NCBI GenBank assembly: GCA_025934455.1
Contig: JAICYA010000100.1
Span: 1-7,074 of the forward strand
Direction of reading: 5' to 3'
From: Rudaea sp.
Lineage (GTDB): Bacteria > Pseudomonadota > Gammaproteobacteria > Xanthomonadales > Rhodanobacteraceae
DNA length: 7,074 nucleotides
Shown here: piece after piece, positions 6,660 to 7,074 of the stretch
Layout: each line of letters begins with the position of its first letter
Position numbering within the stretch: position 1 is the stretch's first letter
Translations under genes and position numbers: made by a program
The notes under the pieces: model-generated
Database searches by the model: none
What the model saw: the letters and a program-made list of their open reading frames with translations, nothing else
Told to the model about the DNA's origin: nothing

Positions 6660-7074
6660 TGATTCCCGTCACCTCGCGACCGACCACGAGCTGATGCACG
6701 GTTTCGGTGCCTTCGTAGGTGATGACGGATTCGAGGTTGAGCGCGTGACGGATCGGACTGTGCTCGGTCGTGATGCCGGCGCCGCCGAGGATGTCGCGGC
6801 ATTCGCGCGCGATGTCGATGGCCATGCGGCAGTTGTTCCATTTGGCCAGCGACACCTGCGTCGGCTGCATGGTGCCGGCGTCCTTGAGGCGGCCAAGCTG
6901 GAGCGAGAGCAGTTGTGCCAGCGTGATCCGGCGCGCCATGTCGGCGAGCTTGAGCTGCACCGCCTGATTGGCCGCGAGCGGACGCTTGAACAGGATACGG
7001 TTCTTCGCGTATTCGGTCGTCTCGGTGAAGCAGGCGATCGCCGCACCGATCGGTCCCCAGGTGATGCCGTAGCG
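6649..7074 (-). CDS. gcdH: Glutaryl-CoA dehydrogenase, C-terminal 141 residues (5' end beyond window)
   Basis: FAD-dependent acyl-CoA dehydrogenase that oxidises and decarboxylates glutaryl-CoA to crotonyl-CoA in lysine and tryptophan breakdown. The frame stays open to the right edge, so about the last third of a protein of roughly 390 residues is present. It opens with RYGITWGPIGAA and continues through NQAVQLKLADM, LQLGRLKDAG, DIARECRDILGG and IRHALNLESV. It ends with TYEGTETVHQLVVGREVTGI and a terminal NAF. This matches the human GCDH C-terminus closely as remembered, including the RYGI-WG, LGRLKD and TYEGT blocks. The glutamate of TYEGT (codon 6712-6714) is the catalytic base position. 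The GTG near 6960 is an internal valine codon, not the start. The arginine that binds the glutaryl carboxylate lies outside the window. It overlaps the GNAT gene and is probably the first visible gene of an operon. Confidence 0.88.
   Translation of the reverse strand, partial: RYGITWGPIGAAIACFTETTEYAKNRILFKRPLAANQAVQLKLADMARRITLAQLLSLQLGRLKDAGTMQPTQVSLAKWNNCRMAIDIARECRDILGGAGITTEHSPIRHALNLESVITYEGTETVHQLVVGREVTGINAF

Noticed and set aside
6649..6960. A 103-residue stand-alone protein starting at GTG 6960
   Set aside because: The frame continues upstream to the window edge with glutaryl-CoA dehydrogenase sequence, so this is the tail of a larger gene.

Overview
The window looks like chromosomal DNA from a GC-rich Gram-negative bacterium. 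The most likely source is a gammaproteobacterium of the Xanthomonadales type (Xanthomonas, Lysobacter, Rhodanobacter or Dyella relatives). That placement is an inference from three things: the high-GC codon bias, a CCCTCTCCC-type palindromic repeat of the REP kind in an intergenic gap, and the protein families present. No species can be named from the sequence alone. There are no rRNA or tRNA genes, insertion sequences, CRISPR arrays or prophage genes, and no gene looks broken.

Layout. On the + strand one gene fills 58-2766: a secreted, two-half M16 (pitrilysin/insulinase-type) zinc peptidase. Bases 1-57 hold only its leader. Everything from 2806 to the right edge is on the - strand and convergent to it. 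In transcription order from the right edge these are: the 3' part of a glutaryl-CoA dehydrogenase gene (gcdH, cut by the window edge); a RimJ/RimL-type GNAT acetyltransferase overlapping gcdH by 11 bases; a 760-residue fused alpha+beta E1 component of a 2-oxoacid dehydrogenase, preceded by a REP-like palindrome; and a class III nucleotide cyclase with a C-terminal FHA domain. The convergent junction (2767-2805) is almost filled by a hairpin that could end transcription from one or both sides. No gap exceeds 60 bases.

How the genes may work together. gcdH, the GNAT gene and the E1 gene are tightly packed and probably co-transcribed. Glutaryl-CoA dehydrogenase acts late in lysine/tryptophan degradation, converting glutaryl-CoA to crotonyl-CoA. 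A 2-oxoacid dehydrogenase E1 next door could belong to the same amino-acid or keto-acid catabolism, either as a branched-chain type enzyme or, more speculatively, as the step that makes glutaryl-CoA from 2-oxoadipate. No E2 or E3 gene is in the window. The cyclase-FHA gene follows 58 bases later and may be read from the same transcript or from a weak promoter of its own. All six canonical catalytic positions are intact, so it is predicted to make a cyclic nucleotide, perhaps gated by phosphothreonine binding through the FHA domain. The peptidase is an independent transcription unit.
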